Part shown: positions 27,434 to 35,481 of the stretch, in pieces | How positions within the stretch are numbered: position 1 is the stretch's first letter | How the letters are laid out: every line of letters begins with the position of its first letter | Assembly: GCF_036226745.1 (NCBI RefSeq) | Contig: NZ_CP109013.1 | Coordinates: 2,294,001-2,358,000 of the forward strand | Reading direction: 5' to 3' | Length of the DNA: 64,000 bases | Source: Streptomyces sp. NBC_00683 | GTDB taxonomy: Bacteria; Actinomycetota; Actinomycetes; Streptomycetales; Streptomycetaceae | Translations under genes and position numbers: made by a program | The notes under the pieces: model-generated | What the model saw: the letters and a program-made list of their open reading frames with translations, nothing else | What the model was told of the DNA's origin: nothing | The model's database searches: none

Positions 27434-27874
27434 ATGAGTCTCCTTGATGATGTGGCCGAACGCGACGGCTGGCGATGCTGGGTGTGTGACGAAGCGGTCG
27501 ACCCCGACGAGTCCGTGAACGACCCGCGGGGGCCGAGCGTCGACAGCCGGACCGCCGACCGGAAGGCCAAGGTCGCCGAGCGGCTCGCGCACCGCGGATG
27601 CAACACCCGCAAGGGCGCGGTCAAGGTGGTCATCCCCTGGCCGGACCGCCTTTACGTGGTCGAACCCGCGCCGCTGATCACCGTTGCCGGGAGGCTGGAG
27701 CGCAAGGGGGGCCGCGAGATGGTGGGCCGTTGTCCGACCAGGCGGGACGCCCAAGAGGCGGCGGATTGGCTGGTGGACCGGTTCTCCCGACTCGTACCGG
27801 GGCTGCCGGTGACCGCCGACATCGAGCCGGGCGGCGGCCAGTTCCTCGTCACCCTGGCCACCGGCCGCCGCTGA
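27434..27874 (+). CDS. Small HNH-like protein of unknown function
   Basis: A 146-residue protein. The first ~65 residues resemble a shortened HNH nuclease or zinc-finger fold: RDGWRCWVCDE gives the CxxC pair, and ERLAHRGCNTRKGAVK gives the H-x2-CN helix seen in HNH proteins. The middle conserved Asn/His of a classical HNH is not obvious, so nuclease activity is uncertain. The second half (about 75-146) has no recognised domain. No good ribosome site precedes the ATG. It stands alone between the accessory region and the conserved core. Confidence 0.7.
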   Translation: MSLLDDVAERDGWRCWVCDEAVDPDESVNDPRGPSVDSRTADRKAKVAERLAHRGCNTRKGAVKVVIPWPDRLYVVEPAPLITVAGRLERKGGREMVGRCPTRRDAQEAADWLVDRFSRLVPGLPVTADIEPGGGQFLVTLATGRR

Positions 27875-28117
27875 CCAGGAATCACCGGCGCACACGCGCG
27901 CAGAGCCGAACAGTCGGCCCACTCCGACCTGTCCTGGCACGAGTTGACGGCGTCGGCATCGACGGCCCAACTTCCCGTCGGGGCGTCTGTGCAGCCGGCC
28001 GCGGTCAGCCCGTTCCTCGCGTCGGTTGCCATGTGAGCGTCACGGGCGTCATTTCAGCGTAGAGATGTCGCCCGTAACGCCCACAGTGCACATGGAGCAC
28101 ATCCGAAAAACCGCAGG

Positions 28118-29461
28118 TCAGGCGCTCTTCGCGATGGGTTCAAGGATCGCGACGCACTCCACGTGGTGCGTCATCGGGAAGAGGTCGAACGCCCGCAGCG
28201 TGCGGACCTTGTAGCCGCCGTCCTTGAAGTACGCCAGGTCCCGGGCCAGCGCCGCCGGGTCGCAGGCCACGTAGGCGATCTTGCGTGCGCCCAGCCCCGA
28301 CAGGTGCTTGACGACCTGCTTGCCGGCGCCCGCGCGGGGCGGGTCGAGGACGATGATGTCGCACTCGGTGATGCCCGTGCGCGGGAGGACCTGGTCGACC
28401 TTGCCGTGCTCGATGCGGACGCGGTCGAGGTCCTGGAGGTTGTGGCGGGCGTCCTCGACGGCGCGCTTGCCGGACTCGATGCCGAGCACCGCGCCCTTCT
28501 CGCCGATGCGCTGGCCGATCGCGCCGGCGAAGAGGCCGACACCGCAGTAGAGGTCCAGGGCGGTGTCGTTCTTGCGGGGCAGGAGGCCCTGCATGACCGC
28601 GCGGACCAGGGTGTTGGCCGCCTGCGGGTGGACCTGCCAGAAGCCGCCCGAGCCGACGCGGTACGTACGGTCGTCTGCCCGCTCGCGGACGAAGGCACGG
28701 CCGTGGACGCGGTGGACGCCGCCGTCCTTCTCCTCGACGCGGAGCACCGAGACCGGCTTGTCGAGCTCCACGAGCGGCAGCCGGCCGCCCTCCTGCGGGG
28801 TCAGGATGACCTGGCGGTCGTGCGAGCCGGTGGCGGAGATGGCCTCGACCGACGCGATCTGCGGCCAGTCGCGCTTCTCGATGCCCAGCTCGGAGACCCC
28901 GGGGGCGGCGATCATGCAGTGGTCGATCGGCTGGACGTCGTGCGAGCGGTGCTTGCGCAGCCCGGCCCGGCCGTCCGCGTCGATCGTGTACTGGACGCGG
29001 GTGCGCCACGCGGGCACCTCGCCCGGCGGGAGCTTGTCGCCCTCGGCCGGCATGACGGTGCCGTCCCATCCCGCTTCCTCGGGGGTGAGGCCCGCGAGGC
29101 GCTGCAGCTGCTCGGCGATCACTTCGCCCTTGAGGCGGCGCTGGGCGCCGGGCTTGGCGTGCTGCCAGTCGCAGCCGCCGCACTTGCCGGGGCCCGCGTA
29201 GGGGCAGGGGGCCTCGACGCGGTCCTTGGACGCCTCGATGATCTGTACGGCGTCGGCGCGCAGGAAGCGCGAGTCGCTCTCGCCGTCGGTGACCCGGGCC
29301 ACGACCTTCTCACCGGGGAGGGTGTGCCGTACGAAGAGGACCTGGCCCTCGGCGGTGCGCGCGATGCAGTGGCCGCCGTGTGCGACGGGGCCGACCTCGA
29401 CCTCGTACTCCCGACCGATCAGAGACTCCCCGGCCAGCGACGATGTGGATTCGTTCTGCAT
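28118..29461 (-). CDS. TrmA/RumA-family RNA (uracil-5-)-methyltransferase
   Basis: About 447 residues. N-terminal TRAM domain (GREYEVEVGPVAHGGHCIAR), iron-sulfur cysteines in CPYAGPGKCGGCDWQH, SAM motif LDLYCGVGLFAGAIGQRIG, and catalytic cysteine in YVACDPAALARDLAYF. The family forms 5-methyluridine in tRNA or 23S rRNA; which one is not decided here. I start at ATG 29461 with GGAG ten bases upstream. Equivalent in order to M. tuberculosis Rv2689c, next to an APC permease and the TrkA pair. Confidence 0.93.
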   Translation of the reverse strand: MQNESTSSLAGESLIGREYEVEVGPVAHGGHCIARTAEGQVLFVRHTLPGEKVVARVTDGESDSRFLRADAVQIIEASKDRVEAPCPYAGPGKCGGCDWQHAKPGAQRRLKGEVIAEQLQRLAGLTPEEAGWDGTVMPAEGDKLPPGEVPAWRTRVQYTIDADGRAGLRKHRSHDVQPIDHCMIAAPGVSELGIEKRDWPQIASVEAISATGSHDRQVILTPQEGGRLPLVELDKPVSVLRVEEKDGGVHRVHGRAFVRERADDRTYRVGSGGFWQVHPQAANTLVRAVMQGLLPRKNDTALDLYCGVGLFAGAIGQRIGEKGAVLGIESGKRAVEDARHNLQDLDRVRIEHGKVDQVLPRTGITECDIIVLDPPRAGAGKQVVKHLSGLGARKIAYVACDPAALARDLAYFKDGGYKVRTLRAFDLFPMTHHVECVAILEPIAKSA

Positions 29462-29561
29462 GAGGGGGTGGCTCCAGAGATCAAGGGGAAAGCGGCCGGA
29501 CAACAACCCACGAGTCTACGTGGATGTCGCCCGGCCGCTTACCACGAACGGTTGCACCGAG

Positions 29562-31610
29562 TCAGCCCTTGTGACCGGTTTCCTTGTTCCGCCGCTCCAC
29601 GGGGCCTCGGCGGACCGATCCCGGAGCGGTCCAGTCCGCGCGCTTCCTGGCCCGCAGCTTCGCGGCCTCGGAGGACTCCAGCTGGTAGGGCACCGAGGTC
29701 ACCATGACGCCCGGGGTGAACAGCAGCCGGCCCTTCAGCCGCAGGGCGCTCTGGTTGTGCAGCAGGTGCTCGTACCAGTGACCGACCACGTACTCGGGGA
29801 TGTACACGCTGACCACATCGCGGGGCCTGTCCTTGCGCAGGCCCTTCACGTACTCGATGACCGGACGTGTCACCTCGCGGTAGGGCGAGTCGAGGATCTT
29901 CAGCGGGATGTTGATGCCGCGCCGCTCCCAGTCCTCCTTGAGCACCTTGGTCTCGGCCGGGTCGACGCTGATGGAGAGCGCCTCCAGATGGTCGGAGCGG
30001 ACCAGTTTGGCGTAGGCGAGGGCGCGCAGGGTGGGGCGGTGGAGCTTGGAGACGAGGACGATCGAGTGCACGCGGGAGGGCCGCACGGTGTCGTCGGACG
30101 GAGTGTCGGAGGCGGCGATCTCCTCGGCGACGCGGTCGTAGTGCCGTCGGATCGCGGTCATCGTTCCGAAGAAGATCACCATGCCGAGCAGTGCGACCCA
30201 GGCGCCGTGGGTGAACTTGGTGGCCAGGACGACGACGAGGACCAGACCGGTGAAGAAGGCACCGAAGGTGTTGATCGCGCGCGAGCGGATCATGTGGCGG
30301 CGCTTGGCCGGGTCCCGCTCGTTCCTCAGATGGCGGTTCCAGTGCCGCACCATGCCGGTCTGGCTGAGCGTGAAGGAGACGAAGACGCCGACGATGTAGA
30401 GCTGGATCAGCCGGGTCGAGTCGGCCCCGTAGATCCAGACGAGCAGTATCGCGGCACCGGCCAGCAGCACGATGCCGTTGGAGAAGGCCAGCCGGTCGCC
30501 GCGGGTGTGCAGCTGACGGGGCAGGTAGCGGTCCTGGGCCAGGATCGAGCCGAGCAGCGGGAAGCCGTTGTACGCGGTGTTGGCGGCCAGGAAGAGCACG
30601 AGGGCGGTGGCCGCGGCGAGGAGCACGAAGAAGAACGTTCCGTCACCGAAGACCGCTGCGGCGACCTGGGAGATCACCGGGTCCTGGACGAAGCCGGCGC
30701 CGACCGCGACACCGTTGTGGATCAGGTCCTTCGCCGGGTTCTCGGCCATCTTCACGTCGGTGGCCATCGCGAGGCCGATGATGCCGCAGAACATGGTGAC
30801 GGCCAGCAGGCCCATCGCCGCGAGGGTGGTCGCGGCGTTCTTGCTCTTCGGCTTGCGGAACGCGGGCACGCCGTTGCTGATCGCCTCGACACCGGTGAGC
30901 GCGGCACAGCCCGAGGAGAAGGCCCGCAGAAGCAGGAAGACGAGGGCGAAACCGGCCAGCCCCTGGTGCTCGGGCTTGATCTCGTAGTCCGAGGTCGGCG
31001 CGTGCATGGTGTCGCCGAGGACCAGCCCGCGGAACGCGCCCCAGAGAATCATGGCGAAGACCCCCGCCACGAAGAGGTACGTCGGGATGGCGAAGAGCTT
31101 TCCGGACTCCTTCACGCCGCGCAGGTTCATCAGGGTCAGCAGCACGATGGCCGCGATGGCGCAGAGCGTCTTGTGCTCGACCACGAAGGGGACCGCGGAG
31201 CCGAGGTTCTCCACCCCGGAGGAGATGGACACGGCGACGGTGAGGACGTAGTCGACGAGGAGGGCGCTGGCGACTGTCAGGCCGGCCTTGGGGCCGAGGT
31301 TGGTGTTGGCGACCTCGTAGTCACCGCCACCGCTCGGGTAGGCGCGCACGTTCTGCCGGTAGGAGGCGACCACCGTGAACATGAGGACCACGACGGCGGC
31401 CGCGATCCACGGGCTGAAGTGGTAGGCCGACACGCCCGCGATGGACAGTACGAGGAGAACTTCTCCCGGGGCGTACGCCACAGAGGACAGCGGGTCGGAT
31501 GCGAAGACGGGGAGTGCGATGCGCTTGGGGAGGAGTGTCTCTCCCAGCTTGTCGCTGCGCAGCGCCCGGCCGATCAGGATCCGTTTGGGCACGTCGGTCA
31601 GTTTGGACAC
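29562..31610 (-). CDS. APC-superfamily permease, KimA-like (probable potassium importer)
   Basis: About 682 residues. Twelve hydrophobic segments (about 55-470) with ALPVFASDPLSSVAYAPGE and AYPSGGGDYEVANTNLG near helices 1-3, then a C-terminal soluble domain (about 500-680). KimA, a c-di-AMP-inhibited potassium/proton importer, has this layout, and the adjacent TrkA genes favour potassium; amino-acid transport is the older annotation. I start at GTG 31610 (VSKLTDVPKRILIG), where family similarity begins; the frame is open to 31952, and GTGs at 31655/31652 behind GAGGGG are alternatives. Divergent from the TrkA pair. Confidence 0.85.
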   Translation of the reverse strand: MSKLTDVPKRILIGRALRSDKLGETLLPKRIALPVFASDPLSSVAYAPGEVLLVLSIAGVSAYHFSPWIAAAVVVLMFTVVASYRQNVRAYPSGGGDYEVANTNLGPKAGLTVASALLVDYVLTVAVSISSGVENLGSAVPFVVEHKTLCAIAAIVLLTLMNLRGVKESGKLFAIPTYLFVAGVFAMILWGAFRGLVLGDTMHAPTSDYEIKPEHQGLAGFALVFLLLRAFSSGCAALTGVEAISNGVPAFRKPKSKNAATTLAAMGLLAVTMFCGIIGLAMATDVKMAENPAKDLIHNGVAVGAGFVQDPVISQVAAAVFGDGTFFFVLLAAATALVLFLAANTAYNGFPLLGSILAQDRYLPRQLHTRGDRLAFSNGIVLLAGAAILLVWIYGADSTRLIQLYIVGVFVSFTLSQTGMVRHWNRHLRNERDPAKRRHMIRSRAINTFGAFFTGLVLVVVLATKFTHGAWVALLGMVIFFGTMTAIRRHYDRVAEEIAASDTPSDDTVRPSRVHSIVLVSKLHRPTLRALAYAKLVRSDHLEALSISVDPAETKVLKEDWERRGINIPLKILDSPYREVTRPVIEYVKGLRKDRPRDVVSVYIPEYVVGHWYEHLLHNQSALRLKGRLLFTPGVMVTSVPYQLESSEAAKLRARKRADWTAPGSVRRGPVERRNKETGHKG

Positions 31611-32024
31611 GCTGAGGATCGTAAGCGTTGGGAAGACGGGCCGCCGAAGCACCACCCCCTCGGTGCCCGTAAATCCTTCATAATTACCCGCCCTCACCGG
31701 AAAAGTCCATGGAATCCTTAACGGAATCCTTGCGGTGCGAGCGACCGGGCGAGGGCCCCGCGCGGCCTCTCCGTCCAGCTCCTTCAGGCCCATCCGCCCA
31801 GCCCCCGCGGGCCTCGCTGTCCAGCCCCGCGGGGTTCCCTTTGCCGTTCCGGCCGCCGCGTACGCACACTCGGATGAGGGAGTGGATGCGGCGCCGCATA
31901 AGCTCATCCCCGGGCAACACCGAAGGTGGTTGCCCCATTGTTTGCCCCGCAAGCTGAGAGAGAAGTGTGAGCAGGGTGTTTTCGCAGGTCATCCGGACGA
32001 CCAGGACTGCGAGGTAGGCGCAAG
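31611..32024. promoter_or_regulatory. Divergent region between permease and TrkA genes
   Basis: 414 bp with no gene I can support. A nested symmetric structure lies at 31872-31909: GGATGAG (31872-31878) and CTCATCC (31903-31909) flank a perfect 14-bp palindrome ATGCGGCGCCGCAT (31886-31899). It could be an operator or, in the long permease leader, an RNA hairpin. I do not recognise a c-di-AMP (ydaO) riboswitch by eye. Confidence 0.4.
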
Positions 32025-32693
32025 GTGCACATCGTCATCATGGGCTGCGGCCGAGTCGGAGCCGCACTCGCACAGACCCTGGAGCAGCAGGGGCACACGG
32101 TCGCCGTGATCGACCAGGACCCCACGGCGTTCCGCCGGCTCGGTTCCGGGTTCGGCGGCCGGCGGGTGAGCGGGGTCGGTTTCGACCAGGACACCCTCCG
32201 CGAGGCCGGGATCGAGGAGGCCGGGGCGTTCGCAGCGGTGAGCAGCGGCGACAACTCCAACATCATCGCGGCCCGGGTGGCCCGCGAGATGTTCGGCATC
32301 GAGAACGTCGCGGCGCGCATCTACGACCCGAAGCGTGCCGAGGTCTATCAGCGTCTCGGCATCCCGACCGTCGCCACGGTCCGCTGGACGGCGGACCAGA
32401 TGCTGCGACGGCTGCTGCCGTCGGGGGCCGAGCCGCTGTGGCGTGACCCGAGCGGTGGTGTGCAGCTCGCCGAGGTGCACACGACGCCCTCCTGGATCGG
32501 TCACAAGATCAGCACGCTGCAGGAGGAGACGGGCGTCCGCGTAGCCTTCATCACCCGGTTGGGCGAGGCCATTCTGCCCTCGTCGCAGACGGTTCTGCAG
32601 GAGGGCGATCTGGTCCACGTGATGATGCGTACGGACGAGATCGCGAAGGTCGAGGAGGCCTTTGCCGAAGGTCCTGAGGAGGGCGGTCACTGA
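32025..32693 (+). CDS. TrkA-family potassium uptake protein (CeoB-like)
   Basis: A 222-residue protein with an N-terminal Rossmann RCK_N domain (MHIVIMGCGRVGAALAQTLE; acidic VIDQD ends strand 2) and C-terminal RCK_C domain (about 140-215). These peripheral subunits bind NAD(H) or ATP and gate potassium transporters. GTG start. The stop overlaps the ATG of the second TrkA gene by one base (TGATG). No TrkH/TrkG channel is in the window, so the partner may be the divergent KimA-like permease or a channel elsewhere. Confidence 0.93.
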   Translation: MHIVIMGCGRVGAALAQTLEQQGHTVAVIDQDPTAFRRLGSGFGGRRVSGVGFDQDTLREAGIEEAGAFAAVSSGDNSNIIAARVAREMFGIENVAARIYDPKRAEVYQRLGIPTVATVRWTADQMLRRLLPSGAEPLWRDPSGGVQLAEVHTTPSWIGHKISTLQEETGVRVAFITRLGEAILPSSQTVLQEGDLVHVMMRTDEIAKVEEAFAEGPEEGGH

Positions 32694-33370
32694 TGCGCGT
32701 GTCGATTGCCGGGGCCGGCGCGGTGGGGCGTTCCATCGCGGCCGAGCTCCTGGAGAACGGGCACGAGGTGCTGCTGATCGACAAGGCGCCGACCGCCATC
32801 TCGGTGGAGCGGGTCCCGATGGCCGAGTGGCTGCTCGCGGACGCCTGCGAGATCACGTCGCTGGACGAGGCGGCGCTGCAGCGGTGCAACGTGGTGATCG
32901 CCGCGACCGGCGACGACAAGGTCAATCTGGTCGTCTCGCTGCTCGCCAAGACCGAGTACGGCGTTCCGCGGGTCGTCGCCCGGGTCAACAACCCGAAGAA
33001 CGAGTGGCTGTTCAACGAGTCCTGGGGGGTCGACGTCGCGGTCTCCACGCCGCGTCTGATGTCCGCCCTGGTCGAGGAGGCGGTGAGCGTCGGTGATCTG
33101 GTCCGGCTGCTGCGCTTCAGCCACGGCGACGCCAACCTCGTCGAGCTGACGCTGCCCCCGGAGTCGGCGCTGGCCGGCACCCCGATCAGCGATGTGGCCT
33201 GGCCCGAGGACACCTCGCTGGTCACGATCATCCGCGGTACGCGCGTCCTGACGCCGAGCCCCGAGGAGACCCTGGAGGCCGGTGACGAGCTGCTGTTCGT
33301 GGCCGCCCAGGCCCGCGAGGAGCAGCTGGAGGACCTGCTGTCGGTCCGCCGCGAGCCCTCCGACAGCTGA
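32693..33370 (+). CDS. TrkA-family potassium uptake protein (CeoC-like)
   Basis: A 225-residue RCK protein with GAGAVGRSIAAELLENGHEV (nucleotide loop), acidic LLIDKAP, and an RCK_C domain (about 135-220; LAGTPISDVAWP). It is coupled to the first TrkA gene. Two tandem TrkA genes are the standard actinobacterial arrangement (ceoB/ceoC in mycobacteria). Followed by a very strong terminator. Confidence 0.93.
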   Translation: MRVSIAGAGAVGRSIAAELLENGHEVLLIDKAPTAISVERVPMAEWLLADACEITSLDEAALQRCNVVIAATGDDKVNLVVSLLAKTEYGVPRVVARVNNPKNEWLFNESWGVDVAVSTPRLMSALVEEAVSVGDLVRLLRFSHGDANLVELTLPPESALAGTPISDVAWPEDTSLVTIIRGTRVLTPSPEETLEAGDELLFVAAQAREEQLEDLLSVRREPSDS

Positions 33371-33381
33371 GAGACGCAATG

Positions 33382-33424
33382 GAGAGGGGCCCGGAACCGT
33401 GTGTCACGGTTCCGGGCCCCTCTC
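33382..33424. terminator. Strong bidirectional terminator after the TrkA pair
   Basis: A perfect 20-bp stem (33382-33401 with 33405-33424, starting GAGAGGGGCCCGG) closes on a TGT triloop. It lies between the convergent TrkA and DUF3159 genes and can end transcription from both sides. Confidence 0.92.
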
Positions 33425-33453
33425 ACGTGCAGTACGGGTCGTACTTGGCCGGG

Positions 33454-34224
33454 TCAGACGTCGTAGTTGCGGGCCTCGGCGGCCCGGGCGTTCTGCGCGT
33501 CCTTGCGGGCCTTCTCGGCCTCCTCCTGCGCCTCCATCTCTGCGAAGACGTCGATGGGCGGCGGCGCCTTGGCGAGGAAGACCCAGGTCAGGTACACCGC
33601 AAGCAGGAACGGCGGGATCTTGAGCGCGACGAGCACCCAGCCGAGCTGTGTGGTGTCGGCCCACCAGTACAGCGGGAAGAGGATCGCGCACTTGGCGAGC
33701 AGGATCAGCCCCCACGCGTAGCTGGCCTTGGCGTAGGCCTTCTTGCGACCGGGGTTCCTGGTGCGCCAGGAGAGGTTCTCCTTGAAGACCGGACCGAGGA
33801 TCAGTCCGATCAGCGGCACCCCGGCGAGGGTCGTGATGAGGTAGGCGAGCGCCAGGCCGAGCGTGTAGATCATGCCCGGCAGATAGAAGTCCTTGGCGTT
33901 GCCGGTCATCATCGCGAAGACCACACCGAAGGCGACGCCGAAGACACCGCTGAAGGCGTGCTTGACGGTGTCCTTGCGGATCAGCCGTACGACGACGAGC
34001 ACCAGGGACAGCGCCAGCGCGGCGATGGCCGAAGCCTTCAGGTCCTTGTTGACGGTGAAGATCGTGACGAAGAGCAGCCCGGGAAGGACTGTCTCCACCA
34101 TGCCGCGCACGCCGCCGAAGGCCTCGAAGAGCGCGGCTTCCGTGACCGCTTTCGCGTCGGCTGCCGACTGGTCGGTGCTGTGGGGCTGGTCCGTGTCGGG
34201 CGTCGGCTTGTCGAGTGACGTCAC
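33454..34224 (-). CDS. DUF3159 integral membrane protein
   Basis: A 256-residue protein with six or so hydrophobic segments (from about residue 50 to 235) and charged ends. It corresponds in order and type to M. tuberculosis Rv2693c. Function unknown; its constant place beside TrkA genes hints at an ion-related or envelope role, without proof. GTG start at 34224 with AAGGAG six bases upstream, overlapping the end of the OB-fold gene region by a few bases, so the two are cotranscribed. Confidence 0.88.
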   Translation of the reverse strand: MTSLDKPTPDTDQPHSTDQSAADAKAVTEAALFEAFGGVRGMVETVLPGLLFVTIFTVNKDLKASAIAALALSLVLVVVRLIRKDTVKHAFSGVFGVAFGVVFAMMTGNAKDFYLPGMIYTLGLALAYLITTLAGVPLIGLILGPVFKENLSWRTRNPGRKKAYAKASYAWGLILLAKCAILFPLYWWADTTQLGWVLVALKIPPFLLAVYLTWVFLAKAPPPIDVFAEMEAQEEAEKARKDAQNARAAEARNYDV

Positions 34225-34227
34225 CGG

Positions 34228-34644
34228 CTACTCCTTGCCGAGTGGTCGGAGTTCGTATTTGGGGTTGAACAGCACCCGGCGCCCGTGACTCATGGCGATG
34301 CGGCCCGAGGCTATGAGCTTGCGGCCGGGCTCGATGCCGATGATGGAACGCCGGCCCAGCCAGACCACGTCGAGCGGCGCGGTGCCGTCGAAGAGCTCCG
34401 CCTCCAGGGCGGGCACTCCGGCGCGCGGGCGCAAGGTGACCGTCCGCAAGGTACCAGCCACCTTGACGATCTGGCGGTCCGAGCACTCGGAAATGCGCGT
34501 GCAGCCCGAGGCGTGCGTGTCCTCCTGCAGCTCCTCGGACTCCAGGTCCTCCTGGGAACTGGACAGCCGGTCGAGCATGCGGCGGAAGCGGCCGGACGGC
34601 TTCTCGGCCCTGCCGGCCTTCTCGAATCGGGGAACAGCGCTCAT
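34228..34644 (-). CDS. OB-fold nucleic-acid-binding domain protein
   Basis: About 138 residues. The first ~45 are basic or acidic and unstructured; residues ~50-135 form an OB fold (VKVAGTLRTVTLRP, LEAELFDGTAPLDVVWLGRR, GRKLIASGRIAMSHGRRVLF). Corresponds in position to Rv2694c. Binding partner unknown. The ribosome site before ATG 34644 is weak. Couples to DUF3159, three bases downstream. Confidence 0.85.
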   Translation of the reverse strand: MSAVPRFEKAGRAEKPSGRFRRMLDRLSSSQEDLESEELQEDTHASGCTRISECSDRQIVKVAGTLRTVTLRPRAGVPALEAELFDGTAPLDVVWLGRRSIIGIEPGRKLIASGRIAMSHGRRVLFNPKYELRPLGKE

Positions 34645-34733
34645 ACCCGAAGGGTACCGGTCTCCTGTGGTAAGGGCTGGCCCGAGGGGGTCCCACCCGA
34701 ACGGGTGACCAAGGTCGCCCCGGGGCCCCGTTC

Positions 34734-35426
34734 TCAGCCCTTCTCGAAGCGGTAGCCCATGCCCGGCTCGGTCACGAAGTGCCTGGGGTGAGAGGGATCG
34801 GCCTCCAGCTTGCGGCGCAGCTGCGCCATGTAGACCCGCAGGTAATTGGTCTCGGTGCCGTAGGAGGGCCCCCAGACCTCCTGGAGCAGCTGCTTCTGGC
34901 TGACGAGCCGGCCGGCGTTGCGGACGAGGACCTCCAGGAGGTGCCACTCCGTGGGGGTGAGCCGCACGTCCCGGCCCTCCCGTTGGACCTTCTTCGCCGC
35001 CAGGTCCACGGTGAAGCCCTGCGTCTCGACGATCACGAGGTCGTCGGCCCCGTCCTGGCCGACCGGTTCGGCCCTGCGCACCGCCGCGCGCAGCCGGGCC
35101 AGCAGCTCGTCCATGCCGAACGGCTTGGTGACGTAGTCGTCGGCGCCGGCGTCCAGGGCCTCGACCTTCTCGTCGGAGGTGTGGCGGGCGGAGAGCACGA
35201 GGATCGGCACACGTGTCCAGCCCCGCAGGCCCTTGATCACCTCGACACCGTCCATGTCGGGCAGTCCGAGGTCCAGGACGACGACGTCGGGATGGCGGGC
35301 GGCGGCGAGCTGCAGGGCCGTCGCCCCGTCGGGGGCCGCGTCCACCTCGTACCTGCGCGCCTTCAGATTGATCACGAGGGCGCGTACGATCTGCGGCTCG
35401 TCGTCGACCACAAGCACCCGGGTCAT
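34734..35426 (-). CDS. kdpE: KdpE-like OmpR-family response regulator
   Basis: A 230-residue regulator. Receiver domain with VLVVDDEPQIVRALVINL, phospho-Asp in VVVLDLGLPDMDG and KPFGMDELLARLRAAVRR; winged-helix C-domain with LTPTEWHLLEVLVRNAG and YGTETNYLRVYMAQLRRKLE, the exact KdpE pattern. ATG 35426 has AGGA five bases upstream. It lies 55 bp after kdpD on the same strand. In the family it switches on the KdpFABC potassium pump at low potassium; no kdpFABC genes are in this window. Confidence 0.93.
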   Translation of the reverse strand: MTRVLVVDDEPQIVRALVINLKARRYEVDAAPDGATALQLAAARHPDVVVLDLGLPDMDGVEVIKGLRGWTRVPILVLSARHTSDEKVEALDAGADDYVTKPFGMDELLARLRAAVRRAEPVGQDGADDLVIVETQGFTVDLAAKKVQREGRDVRLTPTEWHLLEVLVRNAGRLVSQKQLLQEVWGPSYGTETNYLRVYMAQLRRKLEADPSHPRHFVTEPGMGYRFEKG

Positions 35427-35481
35427 CGCGATCCTGCCTTTCCTGAACATGTGTACGAGGTGGGGTTCCGCCCCGGGGGGT

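Noticed and set aside
27875..28117. Possible remnant gene between HNH-like protein and methyltransferase
   Set aside because: About 240 bp with no stop-free frame of convincing composition; nothing recognisable.
29226..31721. Long plus-strand frame of 831 codons
   Set aside because: It is antisense to the APC permease, consists of low-complexity Asp/Gly/Val/Arg sequence and has no motif. Shadow of GC-biased codons.
31611..32024. Considered as a ydaO c-di-AMP riboswitch
   Set aside because: I cannot see the conserved core; only an unrelated palindrome. Needs a covariance-model search.
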